This document shows positions 26,696 through 34,571 of a DNA stretch of 58,881 nt, in pieces. The notes under the pieces were generated by a model. That model saw only the letters and a list, made by a program, of their open reading frames with translations, did not search any database and had not been told where the DNA came from. This DNA is from Flavobacterium sp. (GTDB lineage Bacteria > Bacteroidota > Bacteroidia > Flavobacteriales > Flavobacteriaceae): NCBI GenBank assembly GCA_014378065.1, contig JACMOK010000040.1, positions 1-58,881 of the forward strand. Direction: 5' to 3'. Within the stretch, counting starts at the first letter, position 1, and each line of letters begins with the position of its first letter. The translations under genes and the position numbers were made by a program.

Positions 26696-28489
26696 ATGAG
26701 ATTCTCAGGATTCTATAGAAATTCTCAGGTTTTCAAAATTGCTTTAGGAATAGCCATTCTAGTGATCGGCTACATTGCGTCAGTATTTTACTTCCAGCTA
26801 CAGAAACTCAACGACTCGGTCGAAATAATTTCCAATTGCAATGAGACTCAATTGGAACTAGAAAAGTTATTGTCTGTAATCAGCATGTATGAGACGAGTT
26901 TACGCAGTTATATCATCACAAAAGACGAATCCTTTATACAGAACCGGTTTTTAAATCGTGGCACTATCGAACTTAATCTCAACCGACTTAAAAAACTGGC
27001 AGCACACAATGTTATACGAAATAAAGACCTAGACAGTCTCAACACGTTAATTGATAATCGTTTCAAGCTTTTTAGTCGTACCCTAACGATTGCCAAAGCT
27101 AAAAACATCAATTCTTTAGATGTCAATGCCCAGCTTTTGGAAAGTAGTGTCTGCACCGAGAAAATGAGGGCTTTTATTTACAAAGTGATTAACAGGGAAG
27201 TGCTAAATATTAAATTTCACAACGCAAATCATGAATTTGAATTGAAAGATTCTATTATCAGCGCCTTTCTTCTCATTGTTTTATCTTTGCTGGTTTTGTT
27301 GCTTTCGTTTAATAAAATGAGAGTTGATATAGACGAACTCAAGCAGGCCAATGATGAACTGAAATTATTGAATTATTCGTTCAATGCCGCTGAAAAGACC
27401 GCAGGTTTCGGACATTGGAAAATCAATCTTGTCACCAATTCCTATACCTTTTCAGACAATCTGTACCGTCTGATGGGAGTTGCACCGCAGTCATTTGAAC
27501 CCAATCTGGCCAATTCGACTCCGTATTTTCATCCCGAAGATGTCGAACAAGTGATGAAAATTCATAAAGAATCGTTGCTCAGCGCAAAGTCTACCGCTTT
27601 AATTTTTAGGTATTTAAACCCAAATGGTACAATAAGATATATTAAAGGCGTTTCAAGCTTTACTAAAAACAACAAAGGAGAACTCGTAAAAATGGGGGTT
27701 AATTATGATATTTCCGAACAATACCTCAAAACCAAAAAATTAGAAGAAAGTAACGAAGAACTCAAATCAATCAATGCCGAATTAGAATCGTTTAATAATA
27801 TTGTCAGCCACGACCTGCAGGAGCCCTTGCGAAAAGTACAGATGTTTATTTCTCGATTGCAAGAAAATGAAATACCGTTACTGTCAGATCAGGGAAAAGA
27901 ATATTTTTTTAAAATACGTCTAGCCGCCAATCGAATGCAAACTTTGCTAATGGACTTGCTGAATTATTCGCGCACGATAAAAGGGGATAAGGTTTTTGAA
28001 ACCGTCAGCCTCTCCAATGTCATACAGCAGATTATGTTGGATTTGGCTTCTAACATCGAAGACAAAAAAGCGGAAATACTCATTGGCGATCTGCCTGAGA
28101 TTAAAGTAATCCGTTTTCAAATTGAGCAGTTGTTTATGAACCTGATTTCCAATGCACTGAAATACAGCAAAGACGATATTTATCCGATTATTAGTGTGGC
28201 CGCGGAGAAAATAACTCGAAAAGAAATGTATAATGGCAAGGCTATCAACGATGCCGACTACTATAAAATCGTAGTCGCCGACAATGGCATTGGATTTAGG
28301 CAAGAGTACGCAGATAAAATTTTTATATTATTCAAAAGACTCGAAACCGACGCCAAATATTCGGGCACCGGCCTAGGATTAGCCATTTGCAAAAGAATTA
28401 TTGACAACCATAATGGATTTATAAAAGTGAAGGCAAAACCCAATCTAGGAGCAAAATTTTCTATTTATATTCCAAAGCGAAGCCTATGA
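26696..28489 (+). CDS. Membrane sensor histidine kinase (CHASE3-like sensor, PAS, HisKA, HATPase)
   Basis: A 597-residue kinase from ATG 26696 (the TTG one codon earlier is less likely). It has a first membrane helix at about 14-34, a helical extracytoplasmic region (about 35-185) of CHASE3 type, a second helix at about 187-205 (ISAFLLIVLSLLVLLLSF), a PAS domain (about 230-340), and a coiled coil. The H-box is SHDLQEPLRKVQ with His372, followed by an HATPase with N-box NLISNALKYS, DNGIGF and GTGLGLAICKRI. The SHDLQEPLR box is typical of kinases paired with Rcp1-like receivers, matching the gene just upstream. Its stop overlaps the start of the GNAT gene (ATGA). Confidence 0.92.
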   Translation: MRFSGFYRNSQVFKIALGIAILVIGYIASVFYFQLQKLNDSVEIISNCNETQLELEKLLSVISMYETSLRSYIITKDESFIQNRFLNRGTIELNLNRLKKLAAHNVIRNKDLDSLNTLIDNRFKLFSRTLTIAKAKNINSLDVNAQLLESSVCTEKMRAFIYKVINREVLNIKFHNANHEFELKDSIISAFLLIVLSLLVLLLSFNKMRVDIDELKQANDELKLLNYSFNAAEKTAGFGHWKINLVTNSYTFSDNLYRLMGVAPQSFEPNLANSTPYFHPEDVEQVMKIHKESLLSAKSTALIFRYLNPNGTIRYIKGVSSFTKNNKGELVKMGVNYDISEQYLKTKKLEESNEELKSINAELESFNNIVSHDLQEPLRKVQMFISRLQENEIPLLSDQGKEYFFKIRLAANRMQTLLMDLLNYSRTIKGDKVFETVSLSNVIQQIMLDLASNIEDKKAEILIGDLPEIKVIRFQIEQLFMNLISNALKYSKDDIYPIISVAAEKITRKEMYNGKAINDADYYKIVVADNGIGFRQEYADKIFILFKRLETDAKYSGTGLGLAICKRIIDNHNGFIKVKAKPNLGAKFSIYIPKRSL

Positions 28490-28983
28490 TCGAGATTTTT
28501 GAAGCTACAACAGAAGATTTGTCTGAGATTCGAGAGATAGCCTACAAAACTTGGCCGTATGCTTATGGCGAGATTTTAAAAAGGGAACAAATTGACTATA
28601 TGTTGGATTTATTTTATGCCGAAGCCACTCTGAAGGAGAATATATTAGAAAAGGGACATTTTTTTTTATTAGCCAAGAGCCACGACACACCAATTGGCTT
28701 TGCGTCTTTTGAACACCATTACACGAATCAAAAGCTAACGCGTCTGCATAAATTGTATGTGTTGCCTGAGGCACAAGGAAAAGCTGTGGGGAGATTGTTG
28801 GTCGCTGCCGTGGAATTGTCGGCACATCAGAATAAGTCTAAAATCATTTCACTAAATGTAAATAAGTTCAATAAGGCCTTCCATTTTTATCGCAACTTGG
28901 GTTTCGAAACTGTTGGCGAACAAGACATTGAACTGGCGCATGGTTATCTGATGGAAGATTATAAAATGGAAAAGGTTTTGTAA
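28486..28983 (+). CDS. GNAT-family N-acetyltransferase
   Basis: A 165-residue acetyltransferase with the acetyl-CoA-binding stretch LHKLYVLPEAQGKAVGRLLV (the Q/R-x-x-G-x-G/A signature) and the C-terminal NKAFHFYRNLGFETVGEQDI. The substrate is unknown. Its ATG overlaps the kinase stop by 4 bases, so it is translationally coupled to the signalling genes; whether it acts in the pathway or merely shares the operon is open. Its stop directly abuts the stop of the convergent pentapeptide gene. Confidence 0.85.
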   Translation: MIEIFEATTEDLSEIREIAYKTWPYAYGEILKREQIDYMLDLFYAEATLKENILEKGHFFLLAKSHDTPIGFASFEHHYTNQKLTRLHKLYVLPEAQGKAVGRLLVAAVELSAHQNKSKIISLNVNKFNKAFHFYRNLGFETVGEQDIELAHGYLMEDYKMEKVL

Positions 28984-29553
28984 TTATTTCACGATGATAT
29001 CATGCTTGAAAAGCAATCCCTTAATTCCCGTCAATGCGAAAATGGCTTTTTTAAGCTTTGTTTTCTCAGGATCAATGGTATAATTTAAGCTGGTTTTGAA
29101 ATTGGCCTTATCTGCAACAGCATCCTTAAATTCGGAACGGTACAAATTGCATCGGTCAAAAACCACTCCAGTTAGATCAGCACTCATAAAATCGACAGCA
29201 ATGAGGCTGCAATTTTTGAAGGTGGTTCCTTTAATTTTAAGGGCATAAAATTTCGAAAAATCGAGGTTACAGTCGTCAAAAGTGATGTCGAAAATCAGTT
29301 TATCACACATCGAAAAATTCACATCTTGAATTTGGCAATACTGAAATGTCGCAGTTCTAAAAGCGACATAATTAATCTTGGCGCCACTAAAATTACAATT
29401 CTTAAAAATACAATCAATAAATGTTACGGCTACAAAAGTACAAGTAGAGAAATCGCAACGATCAAATGTGCAGCGTTCAAACTCGGTGTAATTGACTGCG
29501 TCTTTTTCATAAACAATTTGATAGTAATTACAATCTAAAAGGTAATCCGTCAT
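28984..29553 (-). CDS. Pentapeptide-repeat protein (Qnr/MfpA-like helix)
   Basis: From the ATG at 29551-29553 it has 189 residues starting MTDYLLDCNYYQIVYEKDAV. The A(D/N)LXX-type repeats run through most of the chain (FERCTFDRCDFSTCTFVAV, FIDCIFKNCNFSGAK, CSLIAVDFMSADLTGVVFDR), building a right-handed beta-helix, with a helical tail. Size matches chromosomal Qnr-like proteins that can shield gyrase, but many such proteins have other or unknown roles, so no function is claimed. A 29-residue longer reading from 29640 lacks family support. It is notably rich in cysteine inside the repeats. Confidence 0.82.
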   Translation of the reverse strand: MTDYLLDCNYYQIVYEKDAVNYTEFERCTFDRCDFSTCTFVAVTFIDCIFKNCNFSGAKINYVAFRTATFQYCQIQDVNFSMCDKLIFDITFDDCNLDFSKFYALKIKGTTFKNCSLIAVDFMSADLTGVVFDRCNLYRSEFKDAVADKANFKTSLNYTIDPEKTKLKKAIFALTGIKGLLFKHDIIVK

Positions 29554-29757
29554 GGCGATTTTAAAATGATAGTGCGCAAAGTTACAAAGTTGTGAAGGGA
29601 TAAAAGCAAAATCGTGCGGTAGATTGTGCATCTTCGCCATAAATTGCGCGCGTTTTATTTTTTACTAATAACCGCGGTTAAATTAGATACTTTATTCGAA
29701 AACATTAAATTTGTTTTTTAATTGCCAAGCATTTATCAAATCCGCCAAAAGCAAATA

Positions 29758-31050
29758 ATGGAGTCAAAAAATAAAACCCCTTTTCCGGCTTCCGGTTTTT
29801 TTTATAAAAATCCCTCTTTAAAAATCAAAGAGTTTCTTTCGTATCTGCGCTTGCGTCTGGGGATCATTTTTGCACTCAATATGCAATCTACGATAATCTA
29901 CTTCTGGATCTATCAAATCACAAACGATAAACTATCGCTTGGATTGGTAGGTTTGGCCGAAGTTGTACCGGCAATTGGTTGTTCCTTTTTTTCTGGACAT
30001 GTGGTCGATCAGAATGAAAAAAGAAAAATGATTCTGCTTTGCCTTAGTGGCTATGTTGCAGTAGGGCTTTGTCTTTTTCTCGTTGCATTGCCTACGATTA
30101 ATGCCAGCTTCACGGTTACCGGACTAAAATCGCTTATTTATTTTTTCGTTTTTCTAGGTGGTATCTTGCGTTCTTTTTACAGTCCGTCAATGTTTTCTTT
30201 ATTTGGTTTGGTCGTTCCTAGAGAACACTATGCGAATGCAACAAGTTGGAGCAGTATGGCTTGGCAACTGGGCGCGGTACTCGGTCCACTGGCAGCAGGT
30301 TTTTTTATCGCGTGGTTTGGTATTCCGTTTGGCCTACTCTCAGTTGTAATCATTGAAATGGTTTTGTTTTATCCGTTGTTAAAAATTACCGTAAAGCCGA
30401 TATTAAAAAAAGTGAAAGAGCCAGTACTCCAGAGTGTAGCCGAAGGATTGCAGTTTGTTCTCAAAACACCCACTTTGCTTGCGGCGCAATGTCTTGATAT
30501 GTTTGCGGTATTATTTGGCGGTGCGGTGGCACTTTTACCAGTGTATCAAAAAGAGATTCTTCATGTTAATGAGATGGGATTTGGAATTCTTCGTTCGGCT
30601 CCTGGCATAGGCGCGTTGCTTACTTTAGTTTTGTTGGCTTTTCTCCCCTTGCGAACTGATCCTGGTCGAAAATTATTTTTGTGCGTTACGGGTTTTGCGG
30701 TGTCAATCATTATTTTTGGAATTTCTACAAACTTTTACCTTTCCTTTTTTATGCTGTTGCTTTCTGGAATGTTTGATGCGGTCAGCGTTGTGATACGAAG
30801 TACCATTTTGCAGCTGGTAACACCAGACGCGATGCGGGGCCGTGTTTCGGCAGTCAACACGATGTTCGTGAGTTCTTCTAACGAACTAGGTGATTTTGAG
30901 AGTGGTTTAATGGCCCATTGGCTGGGAACCGTCCGTGCTGTTGTCACAGGGGGATGCATTACGTTGGGTGTAATTGCATTTACTTTTTTTAAAGCGCCAC
31001 AATTACGCGAATTTAGTTTTGATGAAGCGGAGAAAAAACCAAAAGAGTAG
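29758..31050 (+). CDS. MFS transporter (12-TM efflux-type)
   Basis: From ATG 29758 it has 430 residues (an upstream TTG is less likely). About twelve hydrophobic helices are visible, e.g. LRLRLGIIFALNMQSTIIYF, GYVAVGLCLFLVALPTINAS and SIIIFGISTNFYLSFFMLLL, with the loop motif VDQNEKRKM after the second helix. GMFDAVSVVIRSTILQLVTP and MRGRVSAVNTMFVSSSNELG are typical of the MFS group (DHA3/MacAB-like) annotated as permeases or drug exporters. Substrate unknown. Stands alone: divergent from the pentapeptide gene, followed by a tRNA with its own promoter. Confidence 0.88.
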   Translation: MESKNKTPFPASGFFYKNPSLKIKEFLSYLRLRLGIIFALNMQSTIIYFWIYQITNDKLSLGLVGLAEVVPAIGCSFFSGHVVDQNEKRKMILLCLSGYVAVGLCLFLVALPTINASFTVTGLKSLIYFFVFLGGILRSFYSPSMFSLFGLVVPREHYANATSWSSMAWQLGAVLGPLAAGFFIAWFGIPFGLLSVVIIEMVLFYPLLKITVKPILKKVKEPVLQSVAEGLQFVLKTPTLLAAQCLDMFAVLFGGAVALLPVYQKEILHVNEMGFGILRSAPGIGALLTLVLLAFLPLRTDPGRKLFLCVTGFAVSIIIFGISTNFYLSFFMLLLSGMFDAVSVVIRSTILQLVTPDAMRGRVSAVNTMFVSSSNELGDFESGLMAHWLGTVRAVVTGGCITLGVIAFTFFKAPQLREFSFDEAEKKPKE

Positions 31051-31169
31051 TAGTCGTTGGCGGACTAATAGAATATTAAATTGAGGATAATTTGTTTTTT
31101 CTTACTGTTTATATTCCTTAAAGCTTTCCATAAAACCACCCTATTTCGGATAAATATTTCTGAATACGA

Positions 31170-31200
31170 TTTGCAAATGCCATATTTATGCCTATATTTG
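31170..31200 (+). promoter_or_regulatory. Consensus Bacteroidota promoter for tRNA-Arg(ACG)
   Basis: TTTG at 31170-31173, a spacer of exactly 19 bases, and TATATTTG at 31193-31200 match the consensus TTTG-N19-TAnnTTTG fully. The tRNA begins 13 bases downstream, so initiation should fall just before its 5' end. Confidence 0.9.
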
Positions 31201-31213
31201 CACGCACAAAAAA

Positions 31214-31287
31214 GGCCTCGTGGCGCAATTGAATAGCGCACTTGATTACGGCTCAAGAGGTTACTGGTTTGAATCCAGTCGAGGTCA
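31214..31287 (+). tRNA. tRNA-Arg (anticodon ACG)
   Basis: A 74-nt cloverleaf: acceptor GGCCTCG/CGAGGTC (one G/U pair), D stem GCGC/GCGC, anticodon stem CTTGA/TCAAG with loop TTACGGC (anticodon ACG, A34 normally edited to inosine by TadA), T stem ACTGG/CCAGT with loop TTTGAAT, and discriminator A. CCA is not encoded. A full-consensus promoter precedes and a strong terminator follows. Confidence 0.96.
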
Positions 31288-31289
31288 CT

Positions 31290-31326
31290 AAAAAAAAGAT
31301 CTGTACGAAAGTGCGGGTCTTTTTTA
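31290..31326 (+). terminator. Rho-independent terminator of the tRNA
   Basis: An A run then AGATCTGTAC pairs over ten positions with GTGCGGGTCT (several G/U pairs) around a GAAA tetraloop, followed by a T run. Confidence 0.92.
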
Positions 31327-31327
31327 T

Positions 31328-32157
31328 TTTTTCGGCGAGTCGCATGGCAAGAGATTGACAATTAATGCGGGTAAGTTCAGTTAAGATGTTTTACAGCGGT
31401 GTTAATTTCTTTGATGTTGGGTCACAGTGCCCATTGCCTTTTTCTTTATTTTTATTTTTCTCATCATGAAACTATTTGCAACGAGTAAACTAAAATTTTA
31501 GTCAATAGTCACGGATAACGCGCAAATCTACCAGTGTAATACGCAAGTAATAAGCAATCATGTTGCGGAACCTAGTTGTGAATATTAAGAAAAACAAGCT
31601 GAAATCAGGTTTGAATGTTGTCGGATTTTTTTGATAGAGCCATTCTATATTGGCTAGAGTTAAAACAATTACTTAAGTATCTGCAATGATGACTCAGATC
31701 AAAGCATTATTTATAAAAAATATTTTATTAGAAATGGCATAGGCTGACTAAGATTTGTCCCTCATTTAAAAGTTTTGCTAGTAGTTTGATGAAGGAAAGC
31801 CGATCAGTTCATCGGCAGAAATGTTTACCATTTTGTTTTGTTGCCTGCTTAACTTATTTCATGATTTTCGGTAAATTTTAGGAAAAAGCCAAACCAAATT
31901 GTCGTTGGCATTTCTTCAGTCATTTTAAAGATTAACGTTTTCAGTGATCCTTTTTTTTACCTTTTTTAACGGAAAATATAGCCTGTAAGATTAACCCAAT
32001 GCTTTTTTTGTTACAAAATAGCGCCAACCAATGATGACAAGTTGCCACTTGCTGGCTTTCGACAAATCCAATTTCTGTTTGGTGAAACTTGGCAATAACC
32101 ATTTGTTAATTTGGGCTAGAATCTTGTACATCAGCTACTGCTTTAAAACAAAAGTAA
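31328..32157. other. Gene-free stretch of about 830 bases, possibly decayed
   Basis: No open frame here resembles a known protein, and frames of more than about 60 codons are absent apart from one near 32031-32273 that runs into the blaR1 gene from the opposite strand. On the minus strand an ATG near 31829 gives MVNISADELIGFPSSNY before a stop, which looks protein-like, but frames break soon after. A short inverted repeat GCCGAT/ATCGGC sits at about 31799-31816. The best guess is relic sequence; I see no transposase end, tRNA fragment or att-like repeat of the neighbouring tRNA. Confidence 0.5.
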
Positions 32158-32187
32158 TAAAAAAGACTGCCTTTCGACAGTCCGTTT
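32158..32187 (-). terminator. Rho-independent terminator of the blaI-blaR1 unit
   Basis: On the minus strand GACTG (32182-32178) pairs with CAGTC (32169-32165) around TCGAAAGG, followed by a T run, a few bases after the blaR1 stop at 32194. Confidence 0.8.
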
Positions 32188-32193
32188 TTCTAT

Positions 32194-33969
32194 TTATTGG
32201 TTTTTCTTCATTTTTTCTAGTGCTGTTTTTTGCTGCTCAAAATCTCTTTTCGACTGCTCTAAATCCAATTTAGACTGTTCTAAATCTAATTTAGATTGTT
32301 CCAAATCGCGTTTCGATTGTTCAATATCCCTTCTTGCTTGTTCCATGTCTGTTTTGACATGCTCGCCGTATTCAGGTTTCATGCGCTCCATTTTCATTCT
32401 GGCTTTTTCCATCTGTGGCCGTAATTTTTCCATCTGAATTTTTAATTTATGCATCTGACCTCGCACAATTTTATCGACATCATCCGAATTAAAAGCAAAA
32501 TCGAAATTCATGTCGGCAGTAGCTTCCGCAACAATTTTATCAACATCAATCTCTACTGTTTCTCCGTTGACTGTCACTGAAATTACACCATTGTTGCCTT
32601 TTGTGTTCTTTACCAAAACTCTTTTTCCATCGCCAGGATGTACTGGCGGTTCAGGTGCCTCAGGTGCTTCATTAGCTTCAGGCAGTTCTGGCGCTTCCGG
32701 TGATTCGGCACGTTCTGCGCCGACAGTGGTAACTACTTGAACTTCTTGATCGGCTAACGTGTTTGACGTCCTGCCACGCTTTACAATTTGAATTTGATTT
32801 GTATTTCCAAAGCCAGTCGTTCCATCTTCATTTTTAAAAAAATGAAAAGGGCTGATGGGTGCCTCCGCACTGACTTGATACATACCCGTTTTACCGTCAT
32901 TGTCTTTATAGGTTGCCTTTATGGCAATAATTTCTCCGGCAAGGTTCCTGCTTATTTTAGAAAATTTCAGTTTGATTCCGTGTTGCGCTTTCAAAGTTTC
33001 GACTTCTTTTTTTATCTCCGCATCGCTTGTATTTTTGTCCACCATGAGATCGACAGATTCTTGTAAAGACTTTACTGAAACTGCGTTGGGAAAGTTTCTT
33101 TCCTGGGCGATTACTTTTACCTGAAAATACAGTAGAAACCCTGTTAACACTGGAACGATTAACGCGTACTTCCAAGAATTTCTTTTTCTCGATTGATTTT
33201 TGTTTAACATAATGATTCGTTTTTTGATTAATGATTGATAAAAATGATTGGTAATGACTACACAATTGTCGTGAGTAGTAACTTTTAATAAAGTGATTTG
33301 ATAGGCTTTCTTATCGGCAATATTTTTTAATGCAACACTATCGGCGATAAACTCGAGGTTTTGCAATATCGCTTTCCGATAAAACCACACGAACGGATTG
33401 TACCAAAACATGATACAAAAAATGTTAGAGATTAATACGTCGGCCGAATGATTCTGTTGGCAATGTACCTTTTCATGTTCGAAGATATGATCGAGTTCCT
33501 TATCGCTGTAAAGTGATGAGTTGTAAACAATATAATTGAAGTACGAAAAAGGCGCCACCTTTTCCTCAACATCAATAAATTTAAAGTCGGACTGCTGGGC
33601 AGTGATTTTACTATTTAAGGTCTTGACGAGGTGACTGTAGTCGGAACAAAATTTAAACAAAAAAAGGAACATTCCGATCAGGTAGACTGAAACCAACACC
33701 CAAGCCCAATTAATCTCATAGTAATCCGCAGCCGGTAGGCCTTCATTGACTGGTAAATTGTTCCAATCCATAGCTTGAGGAAGTGTGTCGACCCATACCA
33801 CTTTCTGAAAAGTTAACAATGGCAGCAGTACCGAGGTAAACAGCCCCGACAGCAGAAACCAGCGGTTGCTTTTAAAAAAAGTTTCTTTGCGCAATAGCAG
33901 ACAATAGGCTGTAAAAAAAAGACCAGTCAAAGCACTCGCTTTTAAAAAATAATAGAATAATGCCTCCAT
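32194..33969 (-). CDS. blaR1: BlaR1/MecR1-type M56 membrane metallopeptidase sensor
   Basis: A 591-residue protein with four N-terminal membrane helices (e.g. LKASALTGLFFTAYCLLLRK, WVLVSVYLIGMFLFLFKFCS) around the M56 zinc-peptidase core FEHEKVHCQQNHSADVLISN (HExxH at the start) and NLEFIADSVAL, then a further helix near 267-285. Instead of a penicillin-binding sensor domain, the C-terminus has a Pro/Glu/Ala-rich linker (APELPEANEAPEAPEPP) and a long charged coiled coil. In this family, sensing triggers cleavage of the BlaI repressor encoded 17 bases upstream. The signal is probably not a beta-lactam, given the absent sensor domain; no beta-lactamase is nearby. Confidence 0.87.
   Translation of the reverse strand: MEALFYYFLKASALTGLFFTAYCLLLRKETFFKSNRWFLLSGLFTSVLLPLLTFQKVVWVDTLPQAMDWNNLPVNEGLPAADYYEINWAWVLVSVYLIGMFLFLFKFCSDYSHLVKTLNSKITAQQSDFKFIDVEEKVAPFSYFNYIVYNSSLYSDKELDHIFEHEKVHCQQNHSADVLISNIFCIMFWYNPFVWFYRKAILQNLEFIADSVALKNIADKKAYQITLLKVTTHDNCVVITNHFYQSLIKKRIIMLNKNQSRKRNSWKYALIVPVLTGFLLYFQVKVIAQERNFPNAVSVKSLQESVDLMVDKNTSDAEIKKEVETLKAQHGIKLKFSKISRNLAGEIIAIKATYKDNDGKTGMYQVSAEAPISPFHFFKNEDGTTGFGNTNQIQIVKRGRTSNTLADQEVQVVTTVGAERAESPEAPELPEANEAPEAPEPPVHPGDGKRVLVKNTKGNNGVISVTVNGETVEIDVDKIVAEATADMNFDFAFNSDDVDKIVRGQMHKLKIQMEKLRPQMEKARMKMERMKPEYGEHVKTDMEQARRDIEQSKRDLEQSKLDLEQSKLDLEQSKRDFEQQKTALEKMKKNQ
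32233..32358 (-). repeat. 21-bp tandem repeats encoding heptads in the BlaR1 tail
   Basis: Six consecutive 21-base units (starts 32233, 32254, 32275, 32296, 32317, 32338) encode a seven-residue repeat of the type EQSKLDL / EQSKRDL / EQARRDI in the C-terminal coiled coil. The two central copies are most alike (CAATTTAGA and TAATTTAGA ends); outer copies have drifted. Perfect heptad phasing predicts a continuous alpha-helix. Confidence 0.85.
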
Positions 33970-33986
33970 AAACAGCCGATTTAAGT

Positions 33987-34343
33987 TTATTTCTTTTCAA
34001 TCATCGCCAATATTTCACGCAGTTCTTCTGCCGAAATCTTTTCTTCTTTGGCAAAATGCGACACCATATTTTTGTATGAATTATTAAAATAAGTGTCGAT
34101 AGCAGTACTCATAAAACGCTTGCGATACGCTTCTTTAGTGACCGCGGGAAAATATTGGTGTGTGTTGCCAAAGGCATGATGCGCTACAAAACCTTTTTCT
34201 TCCAAATTGCGAATGATCGTCGATAGCGTATTGTAATGGGGCTGTTCATCCTTAATTGCAGCCATCACTTCTTTTACAAACGCCTTTTCAAGCTTCCATA
34301 AAATGTGCATAATCTCTTCTTCCTTGTTTGTTAATTTTTGCAT
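33987..34343 (-). CDS. blaI: BlaI/MecI/CopY-family transcriptional repressor
   Basis: From the ATG at 34341-34343 it has 118 residues starting MQKLTNKEEEIMHILWKLEK, with a winged-helix domain (KAFVKEVMAAI, YNTLSTIIRNLEEKGFVAHH) and a C-terminal dimerisation helix region (YFNNSYKNMVSHFAKEEKIS, LREILAMIEKK). Longer readings run back into the leader element and lack family support. It represses its own unit by binding dyads upstream (34482-34526) and is inactivated when BlaR1, 17 bases downstream in the operon, cleaves it. Confidence 0.92.
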   Translation of the reverse strand: MQKLTNKEEEIMHILWKLEKAFVKEVMAAIKDEQPHYNTLSTIIRNLEEKGFVAHHAFGNTHQYFPAVTKEAYRKRFMSTAIDTYFNNSYKNMVSHFAKEEKISAEELREILAMIEKK

Positions 34344-34357
34344 ACTTATATTTTTAT

Positions 34358-34468
34358 GGCGTTTCCCTTTGGGTCGGGCTATGCGTTTCAATTTTTTATT
34401 GCTTTAACCGCAAGTGGGCATAGGCAACTCTAAAAAGCAAAAAATATTTCCACTGCTATCCCTAACGC
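34358..34468 (-). ncRNA. Structured conserved intergenic element, copy 2 (leader of blaI)
   Basis: On the minus strand it starts GCGTTAGGGATAGCAG (34468 down) and ends GCCCGACCCAAAGGGAAACGCC (to 34358), the same end motifs as 21980-22063. GCGTT (34468-34464) pairs with AACGC (34363-34359); GGG (34462-34460) with CCC (34378-34376); CCC (34373-34371) with GGG (34367-34365) closes an AAA loop. The inner arm pairs GTGG (34453-34450) with CCAC (34417-34414) and GCA (34456-34454) with TGC (34412-34410), sequences not shared with copy 1. It ends 14 bases before the blaI ATG and lies downstream of the operator/-7 region, so it should be part of the blaI transcript. Confidence 0.6.
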
Positions 34469-34481
34469 AATTCAAACGTAC

Positions 34482-34526
34482 AACTATATTTTTAGTTACG
34501 CAACTACAAAAATAGTTAATTAACTA
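34482..34526 (-). promoter_or_regulatory. BlaI operator array overlapping the blaI -7 box
   Basis: Two dyads of the form AACTA-N6-TAGTT lie at 34482-34497 and 34502-34517, exactly 20 bases apart, and a third palindrome, TAGTTAATTAACTA, follows at 34513-34526, sharing its first arm with the second dyad. On the minus strand TATTTTTG (34514-34507) matches the -7 consensus TAnnTTTG and sits inside the second dyad, so repressor binding would block the promoter. No clear TTTG at -33 was found. Confidence 0.72.
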
Positions 34527-34571
34527 AAATTTAAGGAGGGGCAAAGGTAGAAGAGGGCTCAATAACCGAAT

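Noticed and set aside
28984..29640. Longer pentapeptide protein of 218 residues
   Set aside because: The extra N-terminal 29 residues show no repeats; the ATG at 29553 gives the usual family start.
31799..31816. GCCGAT/ATCGGC inverted repeat as a terminator
   Set aside because: Only six pairs, no T run, and no gene ends nearby.
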